Assembly: GCA_963826505.1 (NCBI GenBank)
Contig: CAWGXG010000006.1
Location: 372,001-436,000 of the forward strand
Reading direction: 5' to 3'
Origin: CAWGXG01 sp963826505
Lineage (GTDB): Bacteria > Chloroflexota > Anaerolineae > Aggregatilineales > Aggregatilineaceae
Length of the DNA stretch: 64,000 bases
Of this stretch, positions 8,664 through 17,600 are shown one piece after another (positions within the stretch are counted from its first letter, which is position 1; each line of letters starts with the position of its first letter). Both the position numbers and the translations under genes were made by a program. The notes under the pieces are model-generated. The model had not been told where the DNA came from, searched no databases, and saw only the letters and a program-made list of their open reading frames with translations.

Positions 8664-9632
8664 CTATGCCTGGCTGTCAACGGTCAGACGCCCGTCGGCC
8701 AGACACTGTTCGAAAGCCTGAATAGTTGCGCGGATGCCGTCCTGCAGCGGGGTATCCGTGATGGCGGGCAAGTACTCTTTGAGCGGCGCGTCCTCAAAAC
8801 CTGCCGGAAAGGACAGCAGGCGATCTTCGACGGTGATGGCCGCGGTAGGCTTGACATCCTTGATCATCTGCGCCACCTGTTCGACCGTTGCGGGTGGCGT
8901 GCCCAGGTTGAACGTCACCGCGCCCGCCGAGGGGGTTTCCGACGCCGCGATGAAGTAGCGCGCCACGTCCGAGGCCCATTGAAATTGCATCGTGCCCCCG
9001 AACCCGATGTGAAACGGTTTTCCCGCGGCGGCGGCCAGCATCGCTTTGGTGGGATCGCTGGTGAGGCCCTGATCGCGTCCCAACCCATAGACTGTATAGG
9101 GACGCAGCGCCGTGCTGCTGAGCTGATACTCTTCCCAGTACACGCGCGCCGTACCCTCGTTGGCCTGCTTGTATACCCCGTAAAGCGTGTGCGGATCGAG
9201 CGGCGCGTCCGGCTGGATCAAACCCGTCGGGTACCGGTCCGGCGGTCCGTAGACGGCGATCGAGGACGCGTAAGTGATATGCCTTAGTCCTGACGTGTGG
9301 GCGGCCTGGAAAATATTCACCGTCCCAACCACGTTCACCTGCGCGCCTGTGACCGGGTCAGCGCGGCAAAACGGGACCTGCAGCGCGGCCAAGTGAATGA
9401 CGTGCGTCACGCCATAGTCACCGAAAACCGCCTCGACCTGATCGTATTGGCTTAAATCGCCCTGAACGAAGGCGATGGCTTCCTGTTCCTCACGACTCAA
9501 CAGCAAATCCAGGCGATGGCGGTTGGTGCTGAGATCGAAGCTCACCACCGGCTTGCCAGCGCGAACCAGGTGGGCGAGTGTCCAGGCACCCAGACAACCC
9601 ATCGAACCGGTGACCAGATAGCGTGTGCTCAT
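8664..9632 (-). CDS. NAD-dependent epimerase/dehydratase family protein (possible uronate dehydrogenase)
   Basis: 322-residue extended short-chain dehydrogenase. The Rossmann glycine motif is TGSMGCLG (residues 8-15), with an acidic NAD-selecting residue in SFDLST, the catalytic Ser in YASSIAVYG and the YxxxK pair Y151/K155. The C-terminal substrate domain contains ALRPYTVYGLGRDQG. It sits directly before mannonate dehydratase. A plausible job is oxidation or epimerisation of a hexuronate or its lactone (uronate dehydrogenase is in this superfamily), but sugar-nucleotide epimerases look similar at this level. No gene for an isomerase (UxaC) is visible, which favours an oxidative role. Specificity is inference. 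Confidence 0.75.
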   Translation of the reverse strand: MSTRYLVTGSMGCLGAWTLAHLVRAGKPVVSFDLSTNRHRLDLLLSREEQEAIAFVQGDLSQYDQVEAVFGDYGVTHVIHLAALQVPFCRADPVTGAQVNVVGTVNIFQAAHTSGLRHITYASSIAVYGPPDRYPTGLIQPDAPLDPHTLYGVYKQANEGTARVYWEEYQLSSTALRPYTVYGLGRDQGLTSDPTKAMLAAAAGKPFHIGFGGTMQFQWASDVARYFIAASETPSAGAVTFNLGTPPATVEQVAQMIKDVKPTAAITVEDRLLSFPAGFEDAPLKEYLPAITDTPLQDGIRATIQAFEQCLADGRLTVDSQA

Positions 9633-9742
9633 TGGTATTGTCCCTCACTGACGGATAGTGCGGCGATATTGCAACCTTCATAGACTTAAGAGTACCAGCT
9701 CCGTTTTTCTGAAACAGAATCACCGGCGTGCCGGACCCCCGT

Positions 9743-10468
9743 TCACGCCAGATCGAGCAGACCCGCGGCGCGGAAAGACCCCTCGACGTTGCGCAGGTGC
9801 TCTGTCATTGCTGCCTGGGCTTTCGGTGGATCGTGTGCTTCCAGGTTGGCGATGATGGCAAGGTGATCGCGGTAGGCGCACTGGGTGCGTTCGCGGCGCA
9901 GGTCATCGGGCAGGTTGCGCAGGCCATTGATGCGCGCCGCTTTGTCGAGCTGGGCAATGCTGGCGAGAAACCGCAGCACCAGCGGGTTTTCTGTGGCCTG
10001 CGCGATGATGGCGTGCAGGCGGATGTCCAGGTCAGCGTGCTGCGCCAGATCGTCCTGGGTGTGCAAGGTTTCTTCTGCGATGCTTCTCAACAGCTCGATC
10101 TGCGTTTGCGAAATCTTCTGAGCGGCGATGAAGGCACATTGCGGCTCGACGATAAAACGCGCCTGGAGTAAATGCTGGTTCGTCACGCCACCCACGGCCA
10201 GGATAAAATCGAGCGGCTCCACCAACAATTCAGGTTCCAGCGAGCTGACATACGTGCCATCGCCCTGCCGGATTTCAATAATGTTCATGAAGGCCAGAGA
10301 CCGCATGGCTTCGCGCAGCGAGGGACGACTGACCTGCAACTGGGTGGCCAATTGACGCTCGTTGGGGAGCTTTTCACCGGCCTCGAAATGCCCGGCTTTG
10401 ATCATATTCAGAATCTTCTCGGTGATGTCGGCCGACAAGCGATGCCGTTTGATCGGTTCCAGGCTCAT
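9743..10468 (-). CDS. GntR/FadR-family transcriptional regulator (FCD domain)
   Basis: 241 residues. The N-terminal winged helix has the typical KLPNERQLATQLQVSRPSLR segment, residues about 34-53. The C-terminal FCD domain keeps its metal ligands (Asp and His in DLDIRLHAI, His in YRDHLAII, His in TEHLRN). FadR/UxuR-type regulators bind sugar acids or other carboxylates and repress their own catabolic operons. The gene is internal to the operon: 3 bases after the SDR gene and 110 bases before the epimerase gene, the one notable gap in the cluster, where a second promoter could lie. A hexuronate, mannonate or KDG effector is inferred from the neighbours. Confidence 0.88.
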   Translation of the reverse strand: MSLEPIKRHRLSADITEKILNMIKAGHFEAGEKLPNERQLATQLQVSRPSLREAMRSLAFMNIIEIRQGDGTYVSSLEPELLVEPLDFILAVGGVTNQHLLQARFIVEPQCAFIAAQKISQTQIELLRSIAEETLHTQDDLAQHADLDIRLHAIIAQATENPLVLRFLASIAQLDKAARINGLRNLPDDLRRERTQCAYRDHLAIIANLEAHDPPKAQAAMTEHLRNVEGSFRAAGLLDLA

Positions 10469-10471
10469 GAG

Positions 10472-11242
10472 TTACAGCCCTATCGACAGTCCACCGTCGA
10501 TGAAAAGCGTCGCGCCGGTCACAAATGACGACTGGTCGCTGGCCAGAAACATGACCGCCTGCGCGATCTCTTCGGCGCGCGCGACGCGTCCCAGCGGGTG
10601 AGAGGCCTTCCACTGTTCGATGGCGGCGCTGGGGTCTTCCGGCTCGAAGAGGCCCGCCGCCCAACGCAGCATCGGCGTATCGACGGAGCCGGGCGCCACA
10701 GCGTTTACGCGGATGTTCTGCGGAGCGTGGTCCAAAGCCATGGTGCGAGTCAGGGCGAGGATCGCGCCTTTGGTAGCGGTATAGGCCGCGACGTTGCGCT
10801 GCGTTCGGACGCCTTGCACCGAGCCCATATTGACGACAGCGCCGCCGCCGCGTTTGGCGATTTCGGGAATGCAGTGCTTTGAAACCAGGAACACGCCCTT
10901 CAGGTTAATGTTCATGGTGCGGTCCCAGGTTTCTTCGGGCGTGTCGACTACCGTGCCGTAGGTTTGAATGCCCGCGTTGTTGACCAGACAATCAATGCCC
11001 CCAAAGCGTGCGACGGCTCCCTGCGCGATTTTCTCAGCATCGGCCGCCTTCGAAACATCGGCAATGAGAGCGAGGGCTTGCCCGCCCCCGAACTCGATCT
11101 GAGCTACGACGGCATCCGCCGCTGCCTGATTGACATCCACCACGACGACGCTCGCACCTTCTGCGGCAAATGCTTCTGCGCAGGCGCGTCCGATGCCTGA
11201 TCCCGACCCTGTCACCACGACGACCTTGTCTTTAAATCGCAC
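10472..11242 (-). CDS. Short-chain dehydrogenase/reductase (sugar or sugar-acid oxidoreductase)
   Basis: 256-residue classical SDR, cytosolic. Motifs: TGSGSGIG (residues 11-18), an aspartate after the second strand (VVVDVN) indicating NAD(H), NNAG, catalytic S141 in NMGSVQG, and Y154/K158 in YTATKGA. The C-terminus ends FVTGATLFIDGGLSIGL, the standard SDR end. It lies between the peptidase-like gene and the FadR-type regulator in the sugar-acid operon, so the likely substrate is a fructuronate/mannonate, gluconate or related polyol. Classical SDR sequences do not reveal substrate, so it should not be named as a specific dehydrogenase. Confidence 0.85.
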   Translation of the reverse strand: MRFKDKVVVVTGSGSGIGRACAEAFAAEGASVVVVDVNQAAADAVVAQIEFGGGQALALIADVSKAADAEKIAQGAVARFGGIDCLVNNAGIQTYGTVVDTPEETWDRTMNINLKGVFLVSKHCIPEIAKRGGGAVVNMGSVQGVRTQRNVAAYTATKGAILALTRTMALDHAPQNIRVNAVAPGSVDTPMLRWAAGLFEPEDPSAAIEQWKASHPLGRVARAEEIAQAVMFLASDQSSFVTGATLFIDGGLSIGL

Positions 11243-11251
11243 GTCAGACTC

Positions 11252-12403
11252 CTATGCCAAATCAAAGGGGTTGTGAGACATCAACTCGGCCCCATCTTCA
11301 TTGATCAGATACATGCGTTCCAAACGCAGACCGCTGTAGCCGGGTACATAGACCGGCGGTTCAATCACCATGACCATACCCGCTTCCAGGCGAGTTGGAC
11401 CATCAATGATGATGCGCGGTTCGTCCTGGTTGGATACGCCCACGCCGTGGCCGGTATGGTGTGGGTATTCGTAGCCGTGTTTCGCGATGTGACCGCGCAC
11501 CAGGGCATCAATCTCGCCCGCGGTGACTCCTGGCTTGGAGGCTTCGAAGCCCATTTCAAAGGCTTCCAGGGCCAGGGCGTGCATGGCACGGTGCCTATCG
11601 GTGATGGCGTTCTCGCCGCCCACGACATAGGTCGAACAACTGTCGCCCCAATAGCCGTTGAGATAGGGCACCACGTCGCTGATAAGGAGATCGCCGATTT
11701 TGGGGACATAATCCGTGGGCATGCCGGGAAAGGCTGATTGTGCATTCAGGCCAGCGTGCAGCGCGTCCTGTAAGGCAAAGCGCCCCTTCACGTAGTGTTC
11801 CATGCGCGCTTTCACCTGCGAGTACATTTCGATTTCACTCATCCCCGCGTCTTTGGCCAGATCGCGTGCCGCCTCTTGGCCTACCTCACACAGACGCGCG
11901 CAGTCGCGCAGCTTGGCGATCTCGTCCGGGCTTTTGACCGCCCGCACCTTCATCATGAGCATGTACGGAATGGCGACCCATTCGACATTGGGGCGGATTT
12001 CTTTGAGGCGTTCCATGGCGGAAAGGGGCAGGAAATCTTTCTCGATGCCCACCTTGCCGGTTTTGGGAAATTGTTGGGCCACCGCCTCGATGATGGCTTG
12101 CACGAAATGATCCATTGGTGGGGTGGTGGCCTTGAAGTTATAGCCTTCGTAGTGGACGCTGTGGCCCGTCCATTCTTCGGCGGTCACTTCAACTTCTGGC
12201 ACTTCGGCGATCAAGGTTACGGTTTCCGGGGCAAAAAGCGCAGCGGCGGCTCCACGTGTAAATGGACTGGGACCGTGCTCAAAGAACTGGGTATAACCTG
12301 TCAGGTAGGAGACGTTATAGAAATCGGTAAACAGCGCGCATTCCAGGCCGATGCCCTTGAGCGCGGATCGCGTTCGTTCCAGCTTGAAACTGTCAAGATT
12401 CAT
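11252..12403 (-). CDS. M24-family metallopeptidase / creatinase-like (Xaa-Pro aminopeptidase type)
   Basis: 383 residues with the two-domain layout of creatinase/prolidase: an N-terminal domain (1 to about 150) and a C-terminal pita-bread catalytic domain. All five dinuclear metal ligands are present: D243 and D254 in SDVVPYLNGYWGD, H319 in HHTGHGVG, E348 in VIEPP and E362 in LRLERMY. It is the first gene of the sugar-acid operon, 9 bases before the SDR gene. Peptidase activity has no obvious place in hexuronate breakdown; it may release an amino acid or amide conjugate of the sugar acid, or be a non-peptidase hydrolase like creatinase. Start at 12403 is the first good ATG. Confidence 0.85.
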   Translation of the reverse strand: MNLDSFKLERTRSALKGIGLECALFTDFYNVSYLTGYTQFFEHGPSPFTRGAAAALFAPETVTLIAEVPEVEVTAEEWTGHSVHYEGYNFKATTPPMDHFVQAIIEAVAQQFPKTGKVGIEKDFLPLSAMERLKEIRPNVEWVAIPYMLMMKVRAVKSPDEIAKLRDCARLCEVGQEAARDLAKDAGMSEIEMYSQVKARMEHYVKGRFALQDALHAGLNAQSAFPGMPTDYVPKIGDLLISDVVPYLNGYWGDSCSTYVVGGENAITDRHRAMHALALEAFEMGFEASKPGVTAGEIDALVRGHIAKHGYEYPHHTGHGVGVSNQDEPRIIIDGPTRLEAGMVMVIEPPVYVPGYSGLRLERMYLINEDGAELMSHNPFDLA

Positions 12404-12678
12404 GGCGGTGTTCCTGCTCCGTGTGCCTCATGGTGACGATCATCAGGCTCAAAGGCCAAGTTATAAAATCATCTTACCATTTGACCATATTGTAGAATTC
12501 GAGTAAGATTTTGTCAAATAATAGAATATATTCCTATTTTAATTAAAATATTCGAGATTGCGTTGCCATCAAACGCCCGGAACAGAGGGACTGAAATTAA
12601 CCCAGGCGGGATATGGTTATTGGCTATTTCATCTTCTTTTTGTCTCATCTTCCCCTGCAACGGACCATGCCAGCTGGC

Positions 12679-12730
12679 TTGACAAAGATTTTTTTGCGAG
12701 TATGATGAATTTAGACGAACGTTCGCCTAA
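12679..12730 (+). promoter_or_regulatory. Promoter and operator palindrome of the LacI gene
   Basis: TTGACA (12679-12684) and TATGAT (12701-12706) with a 16-base spacer form a near-consensus promoter. Immediately downstream, over the expected transcription start, is TTAGaCGAACGTTCGcCTAA (12711-12730), a 20-base palindrome with a perfect 10-base core CGAACGTTCG. The CG centre is typical of LacI-family operators. The gene 28 bases downstream encodes a LacI regulator, so autorepression is likely. The rest of 12404-12678 is A+T-rich and should also hold the promoter of the divergent peptidase-led operon; no clear site was found there. Confidence 0.65.
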
Positions 12731-12758
12731 ATGAGATTTTGCGAATTGAGTCTTTACC

Positions 12759-13802
12759 ATGTCCCAGAAAGTTACTCTTAAAGACGTGGCTCACCGCGCG
12801 GGCGTAAGTTATCAGACTGTCTCCAAAGTCCTGCGCAACCAGATGCGAGTGACTCCTGAAGTCAGCGAACGCATTTATGCCGCTGTGCGGGACCTGCACT
12901 ACCGCCCCAATGCTGCAGCACGCAATCTACGCACTCAAGCGAGCAAATTGCTCGGATATTCGTGGCAGCCTGACAAACACTACTATTTCAATCCGGTTCT
13001 GGAACAGTTCGAGCAAAGCATTGTCGAAGCTGCGGAGGAATTGGGGTACCACATTCTCTTGTTCCCGCAGCGCGAAGGTGGCGATCCGCAGGAGATTTAC
13101 CGCGAGCTGGTTTTCACCGGGCGTGTCGATGGTTTTGTGTTGTCCGGGTTGGAATACGACGATCCGCGCGTGCCCGCGATCAGCCAACTCAATGTCCCGC
13201 TGGTGGCGTTTGGCCGCACGGAAAGCACCGCCCCCGATGAAGCGCCATGTCCATACGTCGACGTCGATGGTCAGGCGGGTATGTACCGGGTGGTCCGGCA
13301 TCTGCTCAGCCTGGGCCACACACGTGTTGGCGTCCTGGCCTGGCCAATGTCCTCGCGCGTCGGCACGGAACGGTTATCCGGCTACATGCAGGCCATGGAC
13401 GAAGCCGGAATCGCCATCGATCCAAATTGGATCATTCGTGGTGAGGGGGAATTTGATTACGGGTATTATGCCGCTCCCCACCTGCTCGATCTGCCTGCCA
13501 GCCGTCGTCCGACTGCCATCGCGACCATGATGGACCTGATCGCAATCGGGGTCATGCGGGCGGTGGAAGAACGCGGTCTGGTGGTCGGTCGGGATGTCGC
13601 TGTTACGGGCTTTGATGACGTGCCTGTGATCAGGTATTTCAAGCCGGGATTGACGACGTTACGCCAACCGGTCTGGGAAGTTGGGCAGCAAACGGTCAAG
13701 CTGCTGGTCGATCTGTTGCAGGGCAAAGAGGTGCCTAACCAGCATATTTTGTTGGCGCCCGAACTCGTCCTGCGCGAGTCGACGCAGGGGAACCAGCACT
13801 AA
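12759..13802 (+). CDS. LacI-family transcriptional regulator
   Basis: 347 residues. The N-terminal helix-turn-helix and hinge are textbook: VTLKDVAHRAGVSYQTVSKV, then YRPNAAARNLRTQ, residues 5-60. The effector domain is PBP-I-like (GRVDGFVLSGLEYDD, SLGHTRVGVLAWP, RLSGYMQAM, VTGFDDVPV, TTLRQPVWEVG). The start at 12759 has only a weak ribosome site. It precedes a broken GH65 phosphorylase gene, so the regulator probably once controlled uptake or cleavage of an alpha-linked disaccharide. The palindrome at 12711-12730 fits autoregulation; whether it also controls the divergent sugar-acid operon is not known. Confidence 0.92.
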   Translation: MSQKVTLKDVAHRAGVSYQTVSKVLRNQMRVTPEVSERIYAAVRDLHYRPNAAARNLRTQASKLLGYSWQPDKHYYFNPVLEQFEQSIVEAAEELGYHILLFPQREGGDPQEIYRELVFTGRVDGFVLSGLEYDDPRVPAISQLNVPLVAFGRTESTAPDEAPCPYVDVDGQAGMYRVVRHLLSLGHTRVGVLAWPMSSRVGTERLSGYMQAMDEAGIAIDPNWIIRGEGEFDYGYYAAPHLLDLPASRRPTAIATMMDLIAIGVMRAVEERGLVVGRDVAVTGFDDVPVIRYFKPGLTTLRQPVWEVGQQTVKLLVDLLQGKEVPNQHILLAPELVLRESTQGNQH

Positions 13803-13854
13803 CGCCGATACCGCTTTGACGCTATCTATCACAATCTGAAGGAACCTGACGACT

Positions 13855-14281
13855 TTGACGCCCCAAAACACTTTTGCGACGGATCATCTGGACCCAGAGT
13901 GGACCATCATCCAAGCGGATTTTGACCCCGCGCGCCAACACCACATGGAGACGGTGTTCACGATCGGGAACGGGTATTTTTGCAGCCGGGGCAGTCTGGA
14001 AGAAGGTTACGCGGGCGATCATGCTTTGACCCTGGCGCACGGCATCTTCGATGATATGCCGATTAACTATACGGAGTTGGCCAATCTCCCTAACTGGTTG
14101 GCTCTCTCTCGCGGTGGATGGGGAGCGTTTTGGGCTAGATCAGGGGCATGTCTTGGGCTTTCGCCGCTATCTCGATCTCAAAACGGGCATGCTTTGTCGC
14201 GATGTGCGTTGGCAGTCGCTGACGGGTGTTGAACTCGATGTGCTCCCAGAGGAGGGATCGGAGCTGATGCGACTCTTCTGA
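13855..14281 (+). pseudogene. Truncated GH65-type disaccharide phosphorylase (N-terminal remnant, frameshifted)
   Basis: The sequence matches the N-terminal beta-sandwich of GH65 phosphorylases/hydrolases: ETVFTIGNGYFCSRGSLEEG, DDMPINYTELANLPNW and, after a frame change near 14113, AVDGERFGLDQGHVLGFRRY and TGMLCRDVRWQSLTG. A complete member has about 750 residues; only about 135 remain before a stop at 14281, so the whole catalytic barrel is missing. The likely start is TTG at 13855 with AAGGAA upstream. A terminator-like hairpin follows at 14310. The deletion cannot be a single-base error, so this is a true remnant. Confidence 0.75.
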
Positions 14282-14309
14282 GACGGGATTGGCTTAAAGC
14301 TGGAAAATG

Positions 14310-14336
14310 AAAAAAAGGGCGAGAAAGCCTTTTTTT
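14310..14336. terminator. Rho-independent terminator, probably two-way
   Basis: AAAAAAAGGGC (14310-14320) and GCCTTTTTTT (14327-14336) form a stem with A-run and T-run flanks around a six-base loop, right after the GH65 remnant. The region 14337-14604 before the next gene holds no recognisable coding sequence; it must contain that gene's promoter, but no convincing one was identified. Confidence 0.65.
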
Positions 14337-14604
14337 GCTGCCAAAACGCATCGCACAGAATAGAGTAGGGGGTGAATGGCGGGTATAATCGGGCGCGATC
14401 GCAAGCAGTGATTTCGAAGATAGGGAGGAAATTCAGATCGCAGGCGTCTAGTACTCTCTACAAGATATTGTATTTGGTGATATGATACGAAATGGTCTGT
14501 GTAGCATGTTTCGTGATAAAAAATTAACACAGTACGGTTGGCGTTTTTCGGCCAGACAGTCCACATGTCAGCAGAACAGCGTCAAGTGCTAAGGGGATGA
14601 TGGG

Positions 14605-17600
14605 ATGCGTCGTGCCTTGTTTAATCCGCGATCGTTGACACGTGTGTGTAGTGTTTTGCCAAACAAATTGCGGCTCGGCCAGATGAGCCTGTTGGTGTTG
14701 AGCATGCTGGCGCTGCTCACCGCGCCCTCGTTTGCGACTGCCCAGGATGGCAGCACACTAAAGACACCCCCGCAGCACAGCCCGCTGCGCGTGATGGTGC
14801 CTACCCAACAGACCATGCAGCAACTCAAGGCGAACGGCATCACCGATATCTCACAGATTTCGCCCAACCTGGACCCGATCTTGTCCTTTTCGCCCGGCCC
14901 GCGCATGAATTTGTTTCCTACGCGTGAGCCAGGCGCGCCCACTTTTGAGTCCGCTCCGGTTACGCCATTTCGTACGCTGGCCATTCTGGTCAAGTTCACC
15001 GACAAACCGTCACAGGTCGGCGCAACATTCTTCGATACCCTGCTTTTCGGCTCTGGGCCGGCCAGCGTTCACGGCTATTACCAAGACGTGAGCTACAACC
15101 AGTTGGATATCGTCACGCTCAACCTGCCTAGCACGATGGGGTGGGAAACTGCTCCCCAGACCTACGCTTACTACACCAACGGGGACAATTGTCTGGGCAG
15201 CTATCCGCAGAACTGCCAGCGGTTGACTGAAGATGTCGTGTCGCTGGTTAACCCGGTCGTGGATTTCTCACAATATGACAATGACGGCGATGGTTATGTC
15301 GATACCGTCTTCATCATTCACTCGGGTACCGGAGCAGAGGCCAATGGTGGCGACCTAAATATGATGTGGTCCCACTCGTGGTGGACCTACAATGAGCCTT
15401 ATGTAGACGGCGTGTACGTGGGTTCTTATACCACCGAGCCGGAATTCTGGTTCACGCCCGGTGATATGACGCACGGGGTGTATGACCACGAGCTAGGGCA
15501 TGCATTCGGCCTGCCCGATCTGTATGACATTGATGATTCATCGTTGGGCATCGGCGATTGGAGCTTGATGTCTACTGGATCATGGAACGGCTACCTGGGG
15601 GATTCGCCCGCCTATCTCGACGCATGGTCGCGTGTTTACCTGGAATTCAATCCGGTCGTGAATATCACGTCCTACACTGGGTCGATCAGCCTGCCCAATG
15701 TCGCGCAAAATCGGACGAACAGCATCTTCCGCTACAATTCCGGCCAGTCCAATGAGTATTGGCTGCTCGAAAACCGGCAGAAAACCGGCTCCGACACGAC
15801 ACTGCCGGGAAGCGGTCTGTTGATCTGGCACGTAGACGATAACCTGCACAGCAGCAACCGTTATGAGTGCAAGCAGGTGAACAATTTCCTGTGCGCGGGG
15901 TCAACGCATCATTTCCGCGTGGCTTTGGAACAGGCGGATGCCTTGTTGGATCTGGAATACTACCGTAACTCGGGCGACACGGGTGATCCTTTCCCTGGCT
16001 CGACGAGTAAGAAGAATTTCACCTTTACGACGTTTCCCAACAGTACGTCTTACTTCTCGTCATCGGACTGGGGTCTGAAGGTCAACAATATCAGCACATC
16101 GGCCAGCACGATGACAGCTTATATCGGCACGTTGCCGTTCTGCCAGACGGTGATCGGGATACCAATTGCGGAATGCGAAGCGCTTGAGGCGCTGTACAAC
16201 AGCACCGGTGGCAGTAGCTGGACGCAACACACTAACTGGTTGACCAGCATAACCCCGGTCAACTGGTATGGCGTGACGGTTTCAGGTGGTCATGTATCTG
16301 GGCTCGCGCTGAACACCAACGGACTGAATGGGACGCTGCCGCCAGATCTGGGGGATCTCTCCGCGCTGACGAGTCTGCAGTTGAATAACAACCGGTTGAG
16401 TGGAAGCATTCCGTCAGAGCTGGGCGGGTTGACGAGTCTGCAAAATCTCCAGTTGAAGAATAACGCGCTCGTGGGCGACATGCCCGGTACGATCACCGCC
16501 CTGACAGCACTGAGCACAACGGATATCGGCTACAACTTGCTGTGGGCGACCAATCCCACCGTCGTGACCTTCCTGAACACGAAAGATCCGGATTGGGCGA
16601 ACACCCAGACCGTTGCCCCGGGGGGCGTGGCGGCCGGTACCGTAACGGATCACACTATACAAATCACGTGGACGCCGATTCCCTACACAGGCGATGGTGG
16701 CTACTACCAGGTGGGCTATGCGGCAGTCTCGGGCGGGCCATACACATTGGGCTGCACGACCGCGAACAAATCTGCCAGCGCCTGCACCGTGTCCAGCCTG
16801 ACGCCTGATACACCGTACTATTTTGCCGTGCGGACGTACACGCCTGCTCATGGCTCCCAGTTGAACGCCCTGACGAGCGGCTACAGTGGAGAAATCGCGG
16901 TCGCCACTCGGGCTACCCTGCCCGTCAACACCAATATCGTGCGCAACGGGGACTTCAGCGCGGGCGAGGCGGAGTGGTCGTTCTGGGGCGGGCTGACGCA
17001 CAGCGTGACCAGCGGCGTGCTGCAACTGACCAGCACGGGCGCGGGCAGCCTGTTCCAGGATGCCGGGGTCGCTGCTCCGAGTGGCGCGCCTTTCGAGCTG
17101 ACGGTCGACCTGGGCAACTCCAGCGCCGCCCCCCGCGAGGTGCAGCTCCTGCTGCACAATCCCGAGCTGTCGGACGTGCTGTCCTGCCAGTTCGCCTTAC
17201 CGAGCGGCATCGGGCTGCACACCTACACGCTGCGCGGTAACACGGCGCTGGCCTGGTCCGACATCCGGGTTGAGGTTGTGCCCCTGACCCACGATGGACT
17301 GGCCGCCCTGCAAGTGGATAACGTCTCGGTCGAATACCAGCCCAGCCTGAGCGTCAGCGGGGTGGAGTGCCTCGTCCCGCCCATGCCCGCCAACCTCAAT
17401 ATCGCCCGCAATCCAGACTTCGCGTCCGGCGAGAGCCAGTGGAACTTCTTCGACCTGGTAGGTCATGCCGTCAACGCGGGCATCCTGACCTTCTGGGATG
17501 ATGACACCGACAACGGCGTCTGGCAGGAGACCTTCTTCAGCCTGCCGACCGGTGCGCCCATGAATGCCAGCGTGCAGTTGGGCAACACCAGCAGCGCGTC

